Assembly (NCBI GenBank): GCA_016874095.1
Contig: VGVH01000007.1
Coordinates: 55,001 to 119,000, forward strand
Direction: 5' to 3'
From: Gammaproteobacteria bacterium
GTDB taxonomy: Bacteria; Pseudomonadota; Gammaproteobacteria; Steroidobacterales; GCA-2729495
DNA length: 64,000 nt
The notes beneath the pieces are model-generated. The model did not search any database. It worked only from the letters and a program-made list of their open reading frames with translations, and was not told the origin of the DNA. The translations under genes and the position numbers were made by a program. Shown here in pieces: positions 55,195 to 64,000 of this stretch. Positions within the stretch are counted from its first letter, which is position 1; every line of letters begins with the position of its first letter.

Positions 55195-55775
55195 TGTGGC
55201 GCAACTCAGCTACCGGCTGGGGCAGGCTCGCGCGTTTCTTCCACTGGCTGATGGTGCTCATCATCGCGGTGCAATTCCCGCTGGGCCTGCTGATGGTGGA
55301 AGCCTACGACGCCTGGCTGGCCGGCAACGGTGACACGGCGCTCGTGATGCTGCTGTCCCGCGCCCACAATACGCTCGGCTTCCTGGTGCTGATCGTCGTG
55401 CTGCTGCGGCTCGGCTGGCGCACCGCCAATCCGACGCCGCAGCTGCCCGCTGCGCTGAAGGCCTGGCAACGGCTGACCGCGCGCACAACGCATGTCGCCC
55501 TGTACGGGTTGCTGATCCTGCTGCCGCTGTCCGGATGGTCGGCGCTGTCGGCTTACGACGGGGAGTTTCCCATCTTCTTCTTCGGCTGGGACGACGTCCC
55601 GCGCCTGGTGCCCCAGGCAACGCCGGGCTCGCCGTTCACCAGCGACCTGTTCGGCGAGATCCACGAATCGGCTCTGTGGGTGCTGGGCACCATGCTCGCC
55701 ATGCACGTGATCGCGGCGGTCTGGCACCAGTTCGTGCTGAAAGACGGGATCCTCGCGCGCATGTGGCGCGGCTGA
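55194..55775 (+). CDS. Cytochrome b561 family membrane protein
   Basis: 193 residues, start overlaps the cupin stop (TGATG). Four membrane helices carry heme-ligand histidines: RFFHWLMVL (His17), SRAHNTLGFL, ARTTHVALYG, and AMHVIAAVWHQF. The family moves electrons from quinols in the inner membrane. As last gene of the Rieske-cupin set it could supply reducing power, which is inference. Convergent with hldD. Confidence 0.92.
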   Translation: MWRNSATGWGRLARFFHWLMVLIIAVQFPLGLLMVEAYDAWLAGNGDTALVMLLSRAHNTLGFLVLIVVLLRLGWRTANPTPQLPAALKAWQRLTARTTHVALYGLLILLPLSGWSALSAYDGEFPIFFFGWDDVPRLVPQATPGSPFTSDLFGEIHESALWVLGTMLAMHVIAAVWHQFVLKDGILARMWRG

Positions 55776-55822
55776 CAGCGCTCAGCGCCGGGAGCCGAGC
55801 CCGGGGATCCGCCATGCCGACG

Positions 55823-56779
55823 TCAAAGTCGCTCGCTGGACCCCAGTACGTCCAGGTAGGACCGTACACCGTCCTCGATGGAGATGAAGGACTTTGCGTA
55901 CCCCACTGCCCGCAGGGTCGTGAGGTCTGCCTGGGTGTAGCTCTGGTAGCTGCCGACGAGGTGAGCGGGAAACGGCACGTACTGGATGCGGCCGCGGCCG
56001 TGCCAGGCGATCACGGCCCTGGCGACGTCATTGAAGCTGCGCGCCTGGCCGGTGCCCAGATTGAAGATGCCGCGCATACCGCCGCGCTCGAGGAACCAGA
56101 GGTTCACGTCGGCCACGTCGTCTACGTGCACGAAGTCGCGCAGCTGCTCGCCAGGGCCGTAGCCGTCCGAACCCTCGAACAGCTGCACTTCGCCCGCCTC
56201 ACGCAGCTGGCGGTGGAAATGCCAGATGACACTGGCCATCGAACCCTTGTGCTGCTCGCCGGGCCCGTACACGTTGAAGTAACGCAGCCCCACCACGGGC
56301 GAGCGTGCCGACTCGATGTAACGGCGGGCGTGCTGGTCGAAGGCGAGCTTCGAGTACGCGTAGACGTTGATCGGCCGCTCGCATTCGGACGCGACGCGAA
56401 AATCCATGCCCGCGCCATAGACTGAAGCCGACGAGGCGTAGACCAGCGGATGGCCGTGCTCCAGACACCAGCGCAGCAGCTGCTTCGAGAATTCGAAGTT
56501 GCGGTGCATCATCATCTGGCCATCCCACTCGGTCGTGGTGGTGCAGGCGCCCTGGTGCAGCACGCCGACGACCTTCTGGGCCACCTCGCGGTTCGCCATG
56601 ATCCGACGCAGGAAGTCGTCGTGATCGAGGTAATCGGCAATCGTGCAATTGGCGAGATTGAACGCCTTGCGGCCATCCGTCATGTCATCGACGACGCAGA
56701 TGTCGGTGATGCCCGCACGGTTCAGGTGGCGGACGATATTCGAACCGATGAAGCCCGCACCGCCGGTGACGATAATCAT
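55823..56779 (-). CDS. hldD: ADP-L-glycero-D-manno-heptose 6-epimerase
   Basis: 318 residues. SDR-type epimerase with NAD motif IIVTGGAGFIGSNIVRHL and catalytic YAYSKLAFDQ; HQGACTTTTEWDGQMMMHRN and NVYGPGEQHKGSMASV are specific for HldD/RfaD. It makes the L-glycero heptose donor for LPS inner core. Its ATG overlaps the stop of the zinc-finger gene. Confidence 0.95.
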   Translation of the reverse strand: MIIVTGGAGFIGSNIVRHLNRAGITDICVVDDMTDGRKAFNLANCTIADYLDHDDFLRRIMANREVAQKVVGVLHQGACTTTTEWDGQMMMHRNFEFSKQLLRWCLEHGHPLVYASSASVYGAGMDFRVASECERPINVYAYSKLAFDQHARRYIESARSPVVGLRYFNVYGPGEQHKGSMASVIWHFHRQLREAGEVQLFEGSDGYGPGEQLRDFVHVDDVADVNLWFLERGGMRGIFNLGTGQARSFNDVARAVIAWHGRGRIQYVPFPAHLVGSYQSYTQADLTTLRAVGYAKSFISIEDGVRSYLDVLGSSERL

Positions 56780-57015
56780 GCCGATTTCTTTGCCGGCGCG
56801 AGGCCGGCCAGAGGACTAGTTGAGTAGGTGGCGCCGCAGTACGGGCACTTTGCCTGGCCCGTCACTTCGATCGGCAGGAAGACGCGGGGGTGCGAATTCC
56901 ACAGGTGCATGCCCGGCATCGGGCAGGACAGCGGCAGGTCGGACTGCCGGACCTGGTAGTGGTTCTCGGCATTCGGCTGGATGAGCGGTCCCGACTGCGC
57001 GGTCTGCCTGTTCAC
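56776..57015 (-). CDS. CHCC zinc-finger protein
   Basis: 79 residues, GTG start. Zinc ligands are in LPLSCPMPGMHLWNSHPRVF and KCPYCGATY, the CHCC pattern shared with complex I NDUFS6-like proteins. Function in bacteria unknown. Four-nt overlap (ATGA) with hldD. Confidence 0.85.
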   Translation of the reverse strand: MNRQTAQSGPLIQPNAENHYQVRQSDLPLSCPMPGMHLWNSHPRVFLPIEVTGQAKCPYCGATYSTSPLAGLAPAKKSA

Positions 57016-57057
57016 GACGTGCTCCGGTGGGCGAATGCGCCACGGATTATAGCGGCG

Positions 57058-59976
57058 TCATGTGGCGAACACCTTGTCCCAGCAGGCGCGGACACTGTCG
57101 ATAGCGGCCAGAGCATCCGCACGCGGCATGAATCCGGCCTCGCCGGCCAGCGTGAGGTGGTGAAGTCGCTCCCGGTAGCTGCGGTACAAGGCGGTGAGTT
57201 CCGCGGCCCGCTCGGCCGTGACCACGCCGGCAGCCGCCAGCTCCTCGAGCTGGCGGATGTTGTCGGACCAGCGCACGAGCGCGGGATGGCGGTACGCCTC
57301 CCGCAGGACGAGGTACTGCACCATGAATTCGATGTCCGTCACGCCGCCCGGATCGTGCTTGATATGGAAGGACTCCGACGTTCCCTTCGCCAGCTCGCCG
57401 ATCATGCGTTTGCGCATTTCGAGCACGTCGCGCTTCAGGTCCGCCCGGCGCACGGCACCGGTGAGTATTCGCCGGCGGATTTCCTCGAAGCCTGCGCGCA
57501 CGGCGGCACTGCCCGCCACGGCCCGGCTGCGCAGGAGCGCCTGATGCTCCCAGGTCCAGGCGCTGTCGCGCTGGTAGGTCTCAAACGCGGCAAGCCCTGA
57601 CACGAGCAGGCCTTTGCGGCCCTCGGGCTGCAGCCGCGTGTCGACGTCGTACAGCTGGCCGGCCGGCGTGATGGTGGTGACGATACTGATGATGCGCTGC
57701 GCTAGGCGTGCGAAGTACACCGTATTGTCCAGCGGCTTGTCGCCGTCGGTCTGTTGCTCGTCGCCCGCGGAGTCGTGCAGAAAAACCAGATCGAGATCCG
57801 AGCCGTAGCCCAGCTCGAGGCCACCCAGCTTGCCGTAGGCGACGATGGCGAACCGCGCCTCGCGCGCCCGGCCGCCGTCGATGCAGCGCGGCTGACCGTG
57901 GCGCGCCCTGAGCTCGTACGTGGCCTGTTCGGTCGCGGCGCCCAGAACCAGTTCGGCCGTATCGGTGAGGCGGTCGCTGACTTTCATCAGCGGCAGCACG
58001 CCGGAGAGATCTGCCACGGCGACACGGAACAACGCCGCCTGCTGGAAATTGCGCAACGCATCCAGCCAGCGCTCGGTGTCGGCCCGGTCGATACCGTCGA
58101 GGCGGCGGGCGAGATCGGCAGACAACTCGTCCCGGCTCGGCGGTTCGCCGAACAGGCGCGGATCGAGCAGCTCGTCAAGGAGCAACGGATGACGGGCCAC
58201 GTGATCGGCCAGGAAGCTGCTCGTGCCGGTGAGCCCGACCAGCCGCTCGCGCGCGGCCGGGTTCTCGTTGAGCAGGGCGAAGTAGGCGGACCGCCGCCCG
58301 ATCGCTTCGACGATGCGGGCGACTCCGTCCAGCGCCAGCAGGCCATTGCGCTGGCGGGCCGCAAGCTCGAGCAGAGCCGGCATGAGCAGATCGAGCCGCT
58401 GGCGTCCGGTGTCGTCGAGCCGCTGCAGGGATGGCGCCGCCCGCAACTGCCGCAGACGCTCCTGCACGCCCTCCGTATGCGCAAAGCCCGCAGCGCCCAG
58501 TGCAGAAGCTGCCTCGGCACCGGCTGTTTCCTCCAGCCACACAGGCCGCAACGCGCTGGCTGCGACACTCGACCCGCGATCCTCGCCGCGAAACACGACG
58601 TCGTTGAAGTGGCGCGACACGGTCTCGCGATGGTGCAGGAGATCGGTCGCAAGCCCGTCCCAACTGCCGAACCCCAGCGCCAGCGCCACGCGCAGGCGGT
58701 CATCGCCATCGACGGGCAACAGGTGAGTCTGTTGGTCGCGCAGCGCCTGGATGGCGTTCTCCAGCCGGCGAAGGAACAGATAGGCAGCCGTGAGTTCGGC
58801 TGCGGCCGCATCAGCCATGCAGCCATGACGGACCAGCGCTGGCAATACCTGGAGGATCTCGCGCTCGCGCAGCTCGGCGATGCTGCCACCGCGCACGAGC
58901 TGGAAGGACTGCGCTATGAACTCTATCTCGCGGATTCCGCCCGGACCGAGCTTCACGTTGTCCTGGAATTCGCGCCGCTGCACTTCGGCCTCGATCAGCG
59001 CCTTCATTTCGCGCAGCGAGGCGAACACGCCGAAGTCGAGGTACCGGCGGTAGACGAAAGGCCGCGCGACATCGCGGTAGAAGTACTCCGTGTCCTCCCA
59101 GGGATTCACGACGCGCGCCTTGATGTAAGCGTAGCGCTCCCAGTCACGGCCGTTCTGCATCAGGTAGTTTTCGAGCCCCGCGAGACTTACGGCGAGCGGG
59201 CCGCTCGTGCCGAACGGCCGCAGGCGCACATCGGTGCGGTAGGCGAAACCCTCGGCCGTCTTGTCGCTCACCAGGTTGACCAGCCGCAGCGCCAGCTGCC
59301 GGAAATACTCCTCGTTGCTGAGCGGCTTCGGCCCGTCCGTCTCGCCCGTTTCGGAATAGACGAAGACAAGGTCGATGTCCGACGAGAAATTCAGCTCATG
59401 CCCGCCGAGCTTGCCCATGCCAAGCACGCCGAAACCGCAACTCCCGCCCGCCTCGGTCCGCGGCGATCCATGGCGCGGGGCCAGTGCCTGGCGGGCATAG
59501 CCGAGCGCGGCGTTGATGACGGCGTCGGCAAGATCCGACAGGTCGCGCAGGGTTTCGGGTACGGCGCTCGCGCCGCCGACGTCGCGCCAGACGATGCGCA
59601 GCAACTCGCGATGGCGCGACAGTCGCAGGCGGCGCTTGAACGTCTCATCCGTGGCGCAGCCCGCGAGATCCGCGGCCAATCGCGAGGCGATATCACCGGT
59701 CGCCGCGGCACCGCAGCCGTCGGGCAGCTCCGCCAGCAGTTCCGGGAAACGCTCGAGAGTAGTGGCGACGAAGGGGCTGCAGGCAATGGCGCGGAGCAGA
59801 TTCCCGGCGGCATCCCCCGCTGGCGCGGGGGCGCCCGAAGCCGCCAGCACCGCACCGAGCAGCTGCGCGGCATCTGCCCGCCAGTTTTCCGGCAGCGGCG
59901 CAGCGCCCGGGGTCACGTGCGAAGCCGCCGGCATGGATATGTCGACTGACAGGGCCATTCGGGAAAATGCGGGCAT
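57058..59976 (-). CDS. glnE: Bifunctional glutamine synthetase adenylyltransferase/deadenylase
   Basis: 972 residues with two nucleotidyltransferase halves. The N-terminal deadenylase has GMGKLGGHELNFSSDIDLVF; the C-terminal adenylylase has AYGKLGGLELGYGSDLDLVF. The glutamine-synthetase-specific REIEFIAQSFQLVRGG and DIEFMVQYLVLR blocks follow each half. It toggles adenylylation of glutamine synthetase in response to PII. Length is typical (E. coli 946). The downstream zinc-finger gene is 42 nt away. Confidence 0.97.
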   Translation of the reverse strand: MPAFSRMALSVDISMPAASHVTPGAAPLPENWRADAAQLLGAVLAASGAPAPAGDAAGNLLRAIACSPFVATTLERFPELLAELPDGCGAAATGDIASRLAADLAGCATDETFKRRLRLSRHRELLRIVWRDVGGASAVPETLRDLSDLADAVINAALGYARQALAPRHGSPRTEAGGSCGFGVLGMGKLGGHELNFSSDIDLVFVYSETGETDGPKPLSNEEYFRQLALRLVNLVSDKTAEGFAYRTDVRLRPFGTSGPLAVSLAGLENYLMQNGRDWERYAYIKARVVNPWEDTEYFYRDVARPFVYRRYLDFGVFASLREMKALIEAEVQRREFQDNVKLGPGGIREIEFIAQSFQLVRGGSIAELREREILQVLPALVRHGCMADAAAAELTAAYLFLRRLENAIQALRDQQTHLLPVDGDDRLRVALALGFGSWDGLATDLLHHRETVSRHFNDVVFRGEDRGSSVAASALRPVWLEETAGAEAASALGAAGFAHTEGVQERLRQLRAAPSLQRLDDTGRQRLDLLMPALLELAARQRNGLLALDGVARIVEAIGRRSAYFALLNENPAARERLVGLTGTSSFLADHVARHPLLLDELLDPRLFGEPPSRDELSADLARRLDGIDRADTERWLDALRNFQQAALFRVAVADLSGVLPLMKVSDRLTDTAELVLGAATEQATYELRARHGQPRCIDGGRAREARFAIVAYGKLGGLELGYGSDLDLVFLHDSAGDEQQTDGDKPLDNTVYFARLAQRIISIVTTITPAGQLYDVDTRLQPEGRKGLLVSGLAAFETYQRDSAWTWEHQALLRSRAVAGSAAVRAGFEEIRRRILTGAVRRADLKRDVLEMRKRMIGELAKGTSESFHIKHDPGGVTDIEFMVQYLVLREAYRHPALVRWSDNIRQLEELAAAGVVTAERAAELTALYRSYRERLHHLTLAGEAGFMPRADALAAIDSVRACWDKVFAT

Positions 59977-60174
59977 TCAACGACAGGACTAGCGCGCAAA
60001 ACGGGACCTGCAAGGTTTTCATTTCTTGCCCGACATACTAATGTACCCGCCTGAATTTTCCCGGCGCTCATCGAGCCAGCCGCCCGACAGAACAACGACG
60101 ATCAGGTTGCCAGGACCCGTGACTCACTCAATGAGGCTCGAACGGGGTCCGACCCTTCGCGCCGCCAGCCAATC

Positions 60175-61135
60175 ATGAGCCGACGACTGCAACACCTGCT
60201 GGAAGCCTCCGCTGCGCGCGCCGGCCGGCGTGGCACTGCTGGATGCTGCCGGCAACCAGGCCACCTATGCCGAACTCGACGCGCTGTCGATCGCGTTCGC
60301 GCGGCAGCTCGCCGAAGCGGGCGTCCATCCGGGCGGCCGCGTGGGCCTGTTCGCGCCGAAGTCGATCCCGCTGGTCGCGGCGCTGTTCGGCATCCTGAAA
60401 TCCGGCGCGGCGTATGTGCCGGTCGACCCGGCCTCGCCGGTCGCCCGCGCGGGCTACATCTTCGGCAACTGCGGCGTGCGTGCCGTGATCGGCAGCGAAG
60501 CGCTGCTCACGAAGCTGCGCGACGCAGAGACGGAAGGCCTGCCAGGGTCACTGCAGGCTGCCGCCGGGCAACTGCCCCTGTCGGTGCTGCTGCCCGCGGC
60601 GGCAGCGGCCACCGATGCCCCGCCCGTGCCGGACCTCGCCTACATCCTCTACACCTCGGGATCCACCGGCAAGTTGAAGGGCGTGATGCACCGCCACGCC
60701 AGCGCCCTCGCATGCGTCGACTGATGTTCGGACACGCTGCAGCCGGACGACGCCGACAGGTTCTCGTGGCACGCGCCCTTTCACTTCGACCTGTCGATCC
60801 TCGACCTCTACGTGCCGCTGAAGCACGGCGCGTCGCTCGTGCTGACCGACGACCAGACCGGCAAGCACCCGACCGGGCTTGCCGACCTGATCGCGAAATC
60901 CGCCATCACGATCTGGCACTCGACACCGTCGATACTCGGGCTGCTGCTCGAGTTCGGCAAGCTCGGCGACCGTGACTGCTCCAGGCTGCGCATCGTCTGC
61001 TTCGCAGGCGAGGTATTCCCGATCCGCCAGTTCGAGCAGCTGGCAGCGGCCTGGCCGAAACCGCGGCTGCTGAACCTGTACGGACCGACCGAGACCAACG
61101 TCTGCACCTGGTACGAAGCACAGAGCGCCGAGTAG
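60175..61135 (+). pseudogene. Broken adenylation-domain (AMP-binding) gene
   Basis: Translation from ATG 60175 gives MSRRLQHLLEASAAR and then needs a +1 correction at about 60214-60222 to continue as PAGVALLDAAGNQATYAELD. Core motif A3 ILYTSGSTGKLKGVMH is intact. A TGA at 60722-60724 then replaces the Trp expected in ACVDW-C, but the frame continues through APFHFDLSILDLYVPLKHGA to motif A5 LYGPTETNVCTWYE. It stops at 61133-61135, so the C-terminal part (A7-A10) is missing. Frameshift, nonsense and truncation together indicate a decayed amino-acid- or acyl-adenylating enzyme. Confidence 0.88.
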
Positions 61136-61273
61136 CGTCAATCAATGCGCGACACTGTCAGGTTTGACGTATTCGAATCTGGGCAGGTGCATCCGTCCGC
61201 ATCCTGCGCCACTCGCCCGGGACCTGTAAGCGCCACGGTTGGCAGCTCTGCGCGGCGCAGGCAACATCGGCGG

Positions 61274-62059
61274 ATGAGGCTCGCCATACTGTTGCCCTGG
61301 CTGGCATTCCTGCTGCAGGCCTGCGTCGGCGGACCGGCGGCCACTGACCAGCAGACGGTGCTGATCAGCGGCGCGAACCGCGGCATCGGGCTCGAGTTTG
61401 CGCGACAGTTCGCGGCGCGTGGCTGGCGCGTGATCGGCACGGCCCGCGACCCTGCCGCCGCGGCGGAGCTGAGCGCCCTCGCGGCCGCGGATCCGGACGT
61501 GAGCGTCGAGCCGCTCGATGTGACCGACGTCGGGGCGATCGACGCGCTCGCCGCGCGGCTGCACGGCCGGCCGATAGACCTGCTGCTGCTCAACGCCGCC
61601 CTGGGCCCCACGCCGCAGTCGGCGATGTTGCCGCTGGCCAAACTCGACTTCGAGCTTGCCCGGCTCAGCTTCGAGACCAATGCGCTCGGGCCGCTGCGGC
61701 TTACGCGCGCCCTGATGGACAACGTCACCGCCTCCACCCGCCGGCAGATCGTTGCGATCGGCACCGACTCGGGCTCATTCGGCGCCACGAGCAAGGCACC
61801 CATTCTCTATCACTACAAGGCGAGCAAGACGGCGCTGCACATGTACATGCTGACGCTGTCCTTCGAGGCGCCAGCGAGAGGCGTGACCGTGGCGATCCTC
61901 CATCCCGGCCTCGTCGGGACCAACGAACAGCTCGCACGCTTCCCGGGCGCCATGAAGACGCCGGACAGCGTTGCCGGGATGATGCAGGTCATCGAGGGCC
62001 TTACGCCCGCCGACAACGGGCGTTTCCTCGACTGGCGCGGCGAATCGATGCCCTGGTAG
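61274..62059 (+). CDS. SDR family oxidoreductase with lipoprotein-like N-terminus
   Basis: 261 residues from ATG 61274. Classical SDR: nucleotide motif SGANRGIG, LLLNAALG in place of NNAG, catalytic Ser in IGTDSGSFG and YKASK. It resembles C-factor (CsgA)-type SDRs. The only plausible N-terminus is RLAILLPWLAFLLQAC, which looks like a signal peptide with lipobox. An exported NAD(P)-enzyme would be unusual. A start at the GTG just before LISGAN (about 61360) would give a minimal cytoplasmic protein but has no ribosome binding site. Confidence 0.82.
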   Translation: MRLAILLPWLAFLLQACVGGPAATDQQTVLISGANRGIGLEFARQFAARGWRVIGTARDPAAAAELSALAAADPDVSVEPLDVTDVGAIDALAARLHGRPIDLLLLNAALGPTPQSAMLPLAKLDFELARLSFETNALGPLRLTRALMDNVTASTRRQIVAIGTDSGSFGATSKAPILYHYKASKTALHMYMLTLSFEAPARGVTVAILHPGLVGTNEQLARFPGAMKTPDSVAGMMQVIEGLTPADNGRFLDWRGESMPW

Positions 62060-62145
62060 CGGCCGACCAGACCGAACCGAGCCGCTTGTGCAAGACTTGC
62101 AGCTACCAGACGGATTCACCAGATATTTCCCTGAAGGCAGAAGCC

Positions 62146-63429
62146 ATGAGCAGATCGACCAACGAGCAGGTGCTGGCGCGCAAGGCCGCGGCAACGCCGC
62201 GCGGCATCGGCGTGATGGCGCCGTTTTTCGCCGACCGCGCCGTGGGCGCGGAGCTGTGGGACATCGAAGGCCGCCGCTACATCGACTTTGCCGGCGGCAT
62301 CGCCGTGATGAACGTGGGCCACGGCCACCCGAAGGTGATCGCGGCGGTGAAGGCGCAGCTCGAGCGCTTCAGCCACACCTGCTACCAGGTGGTGCCGTAC
62401 GAGGGCTACATCTCGCTGGCCGAGAAACTGAACCGCATGACGCCGGGCACGCATGAGAAGAAGACGGCTTTCTTCTCGACGGGCGCGGAAGCGGTGGAGA
62501 ACGCGGTCAAGATCGCCCGCTCGCACACGAAGCGCGGCGGCCTCATCGCCTTCGGCGGCGCCTTCCACGGCCGCAGCCTGTTCGCGGTGTCGCTCACCGG
62601 AAAGGTGCAGCCCTACAAGGCCGGGTTCGGGCCGTTCCCGCCGGAGATCTACCACGCGCCCTTCCCCTGCGAGCGCACACGCCTCGATCGGGTGCAGGAC
62701 GCGGTCCAGCATATTTTCAAGGCCGACATCGAGCCGGCACGCGTCGCGGCCGTGATCTTCGAGCCCGTGCAGGGCGAAGGCGGTTTCAACGTCATCCAGC
62801 CCGCCGCAGTGAAGTGGCTGCGCGAGCTGTGCGACGAACACGGCATCGTCATGATTGCCGATGAGGTGCAGACCGGCTTCGGCCGCACCGGCCGGATGTT
62901 CGCGATGGATCATTACCTCGACAGCGTGGGCGTGGTGCCCGACATCATGACCATCGCCAAGTCGCTGGCCGGCGGCGTGCCGCTGTCGGCCGTGACGGGC
63001 AAGACCGCGATCATGGATGCGCCGCCGGTGGGCGGCCTCGGCGGCACCTACGCTGGCAGCCCGCTCGCCATCGCGGCGGCACATGCCGTCATCGACGTCA
63101 TGCGCGAGGAAAAGCTGCCGGAACGCGGCGCCATGCTCGGGGGGCGCGTGAAGGCACTGCTCGAGGGGCTCAGGCCTGCGCTACCGCGGATCGGCGCAGT
63201 GCGCGGACTGGGCGGGATGATGGCCGTCGAGCTGATTGACGCTGCAACGGGCGCGCCGGATGCGGATTACACCAGGCGCGTGCAGGCCGAGGCCCTGAAA
63301 CGCGGCCTGATACTCCTCACCTGCGGCGTCAATGCCAACGTGGTGCGCTTCCTGTTCCCGCTGACGATTGCCGAGCCGCTGTTCGATGAAGGCCTGGTGA
63401 TACTCGAACAAAGCCTGCGCAGCGCGTGA
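62146..63429 (+). CDS. gabT: 4-aminobutyrate aminotransferase
   Basis: 427 residues from ATG 62146, with GAAGG (62134-62138) upstream. Class III aminotransferase: RRYIDFAGGIAVMNVGHGHP, FFSTGAEAVENAVKIAR, AFHGRSLFAVSLTGK, metal/PLP block FEPVQGEGGF, ADEVQTGFGRTG and PLP lysine Lys272 in MTIAKSLAGG. It transfers the GABA amino group to 2-oxoglutarate. No gabD is visible. It follows the SDR gene by 86 nt. Confidence 0.92.
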   Translation: MSRSTNEQVLARKAAATPRGIGVMAPFFADRAVGAELWDIEGRRYIDFAGGIAVMNVGHGHPKVIAAVKAQLERFSHTCYQVVPYEGYISLAEKLNRMTPGTHEKKTAFFSTGAEAVENAVKIARSHTKRGGLIAFGGAFHGRSLFAVSLTGKVQPYKAGFGPFPPEIYHAPFPCERTRLDRVQDAVQHIFKADIEPARVAAVIFEPVQGEGGFNVIQPAAVKWLRELCDEHGIVMIADEVQTGFGRTGRMFAMDHYLDSVGVVPDIMTIAKSLAGGVPLSAVTGKTAIMDAPPVGGLGGTYAGSPLAIAAAHAVIDVMREEKLPERGAMLGGRVKALLEGLRPALPRIGAVRGLGGMMAVELIDAATGAPDADYTRRVQAEALKRGLILLTCGVNANVVRFLFPLTIAEPLFDEGLVILEQSLRSA

Positions 63430-63441
63430 TTCCCGCGACGG

Positions 63442-64000
63442 TCAGCGCCGCCAGCCGTAGTGCGGGTGGCGGCGCAACAGTTCCTCGTCCTTGAACAGCA
63501 GCACGAGGATCGCCCCGGCGATGAACCCGCCGACATGCGCCCAGAAGGCCACGCCGGCGCCAGTGGCGCCCAGCGAGCCGACACCGCCCAGCAGCTGCAC
63601 CACGAACCAGTAGCCCAGCATCCAGAACGCAGGGATCGCGAAGGTCGTCACATAGAAACCGAGCCAGACGAGCATGTGCACCTGCACGCGCGGATACAGC
63701 AGGATGTAGGCGCCCATGATGCCGCCGATGGCACCCGATGCACCGACCATCGGCACGCCCGAACCGGGATTCGACGCAATCTGCAGTCCCGCCGCCGCGA
63801 GACCGCAGAGCAGGTAGAACAACGCGAAGCGCGCATGGCCCATCGAGTCCTCGACGTTGTTGCCGAAGATCCACAGGAACCACAGGTTGCCGAGGATGTG
63901 CATCCAGCTGCCGTGCAGGAACATGTGCGTGAACAGCGACTGCCAGTTCGGCGTGTCGGTGACGAGGCAGGCGAGCTGCGGACCAAGCGGCACCGCGAAA
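63442..64000 (-). CDS. Rhomboid family intramembrane serine protease, N-terminus cut by window edge
   Basis: The frame runs off the right end; 185 C-terminal residues are visible. SLFTHMFLHGSWMHILGNLW is the family L1/TM2 region, VGASGAIGGIMGAYIL carries the nucleophilic Ser, and FWAHVGGFIAGAI the catalytic His. Multiple membrane helices. The substrate is unknown. Convergent with gabT, 12 nt apart. Confidence 0.93.
   Translation of the reverse strand, partial: FAVPLGPQLACLVTDTPNWQSLFTHMFLHGSWMHILGNLWFLWIFGNNVEDSMGHARFALFYLLCGLAAAGLQIASNPGSGVPMVGASGAIGGIMGAYILLYPRVQVHMLVWLGFYVTTFAIPAFWMLGYWFVVQLLGGVGSLGATGAGVAFWAHVGGFIAGAILVLLFKDEELLRRHPHYGWRR

Noticed and set aside
57754-59949. Long open frame antisense to glnE (731 codons)
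   Set aside because: Shadow frame of a clearly recognised gene.
59977-60174. Possible RNA gene or tRNA remnant between glnE and the pseudogene
   Set aside because: No cloverleaf, no terminator and no known RNA signature could be seen.
60722-60724. In-frame TGA as a recoded codon (selenocysteine or readthrough)
   Set aside because: The family has Trp here, a single TGG to TGA change explains it, there is no SECIS-like hairpin apparent, and the gene has two other lesions.

Overview
This 64 kb window is a gene-dense, high-GC stretch of a proteobacterial chromosome. A gammaproteobacterium is most likely. The evidence is a fused chorismate mutase/prephenate dehydrogenase, PilG-PilH-PilI-PilJ-ChpA beside gshB, the gshB-tonB-yqgE-ruvX order, pilT/pilU beside yggS-proC-yggT, and Kdo-lipid A core genes (lpxL, kdkA, kdoO, hldD). 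I see no prophage, insertion sequence, CRISPR array, tRNA or rRNA. The genus cannot be fixed from the sequence alone.

Layout, left to right. 0-9 kb: truncated M23 endopeptidase, polyphosphate kinase, a DUF6776 membrane protein, RppH, a BtuC-type permease, TyrA and an exported beta-propeller/amidohydrolase. 8.9-9.15 kb: a gene-free stretch with a near-consensus sigma-54 promoter, an A/purine-rich tract of ARN triplets and an intrinsic terminator, read here as a candidate Hfq-binding small RNA. 9.2-14.8 kb: corrinoid acquisition (BtuD, a DUF1838 Tat lipoprotein, cobalamin riboswitch, BtuB, PduO-type adenosyltransferase, BtuF). 14.8-17.8 kb: AmpD, RsmE, Pit phosphate transporter and its DUF47 partner. 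17.9-27.5 kb: the pilus chemotaxis (Chp) operon on the minus strand, without pilK or chpB. 27.7-32.7 kb: gshB, apbE, tonB-like, yqgE, ruvX and a PyrK-like reductase.

32.65-32.85 kb: two large hairpins with unrelated stems and the same 25-nt loop in opposite orientations. 32.9-36.2 kb: three tandem PilT/PilU-type retraction ATPases. 36.3-43.5 kb: yggS, proC, yggT, a DUF4426 lipoprotein, two alpha/beta hydrolases, a PEBP-like protein and HtpG. 43.3-44.1 kb: three small uncharacterised genes. 44.3-50.8 kb: PpnN, an L,D-transpeptidase-like protein, a MltD-like LysM transglycosylase, an AstE/AspA-like lipoprotein and HtpX. 50.9-57 kb: an LPS-oriented region (LpxL, KdkA, KdoO, HldD) that also holds a tightly packed Rieske oxygenase-cupin-cytochrome b561 set. 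57-64 kb: GlnE, a broken adenylation-domain pseudogene, an SDR with a lipoprotein-like N-terminus, GabT and a truncated rhomboid protease.

Connected functions are twitching motility (Chp signalling plus PilT/PilU motors), vitamin B12 uptake under riboswitch control, LPS inner-core synthesis and modification, cell-wall turnover, and phosphate/polyphosphate handling. The two most noteworthy non-coding signals are the sigma-54/ARN-rich RNA locus and the twin hairpins.
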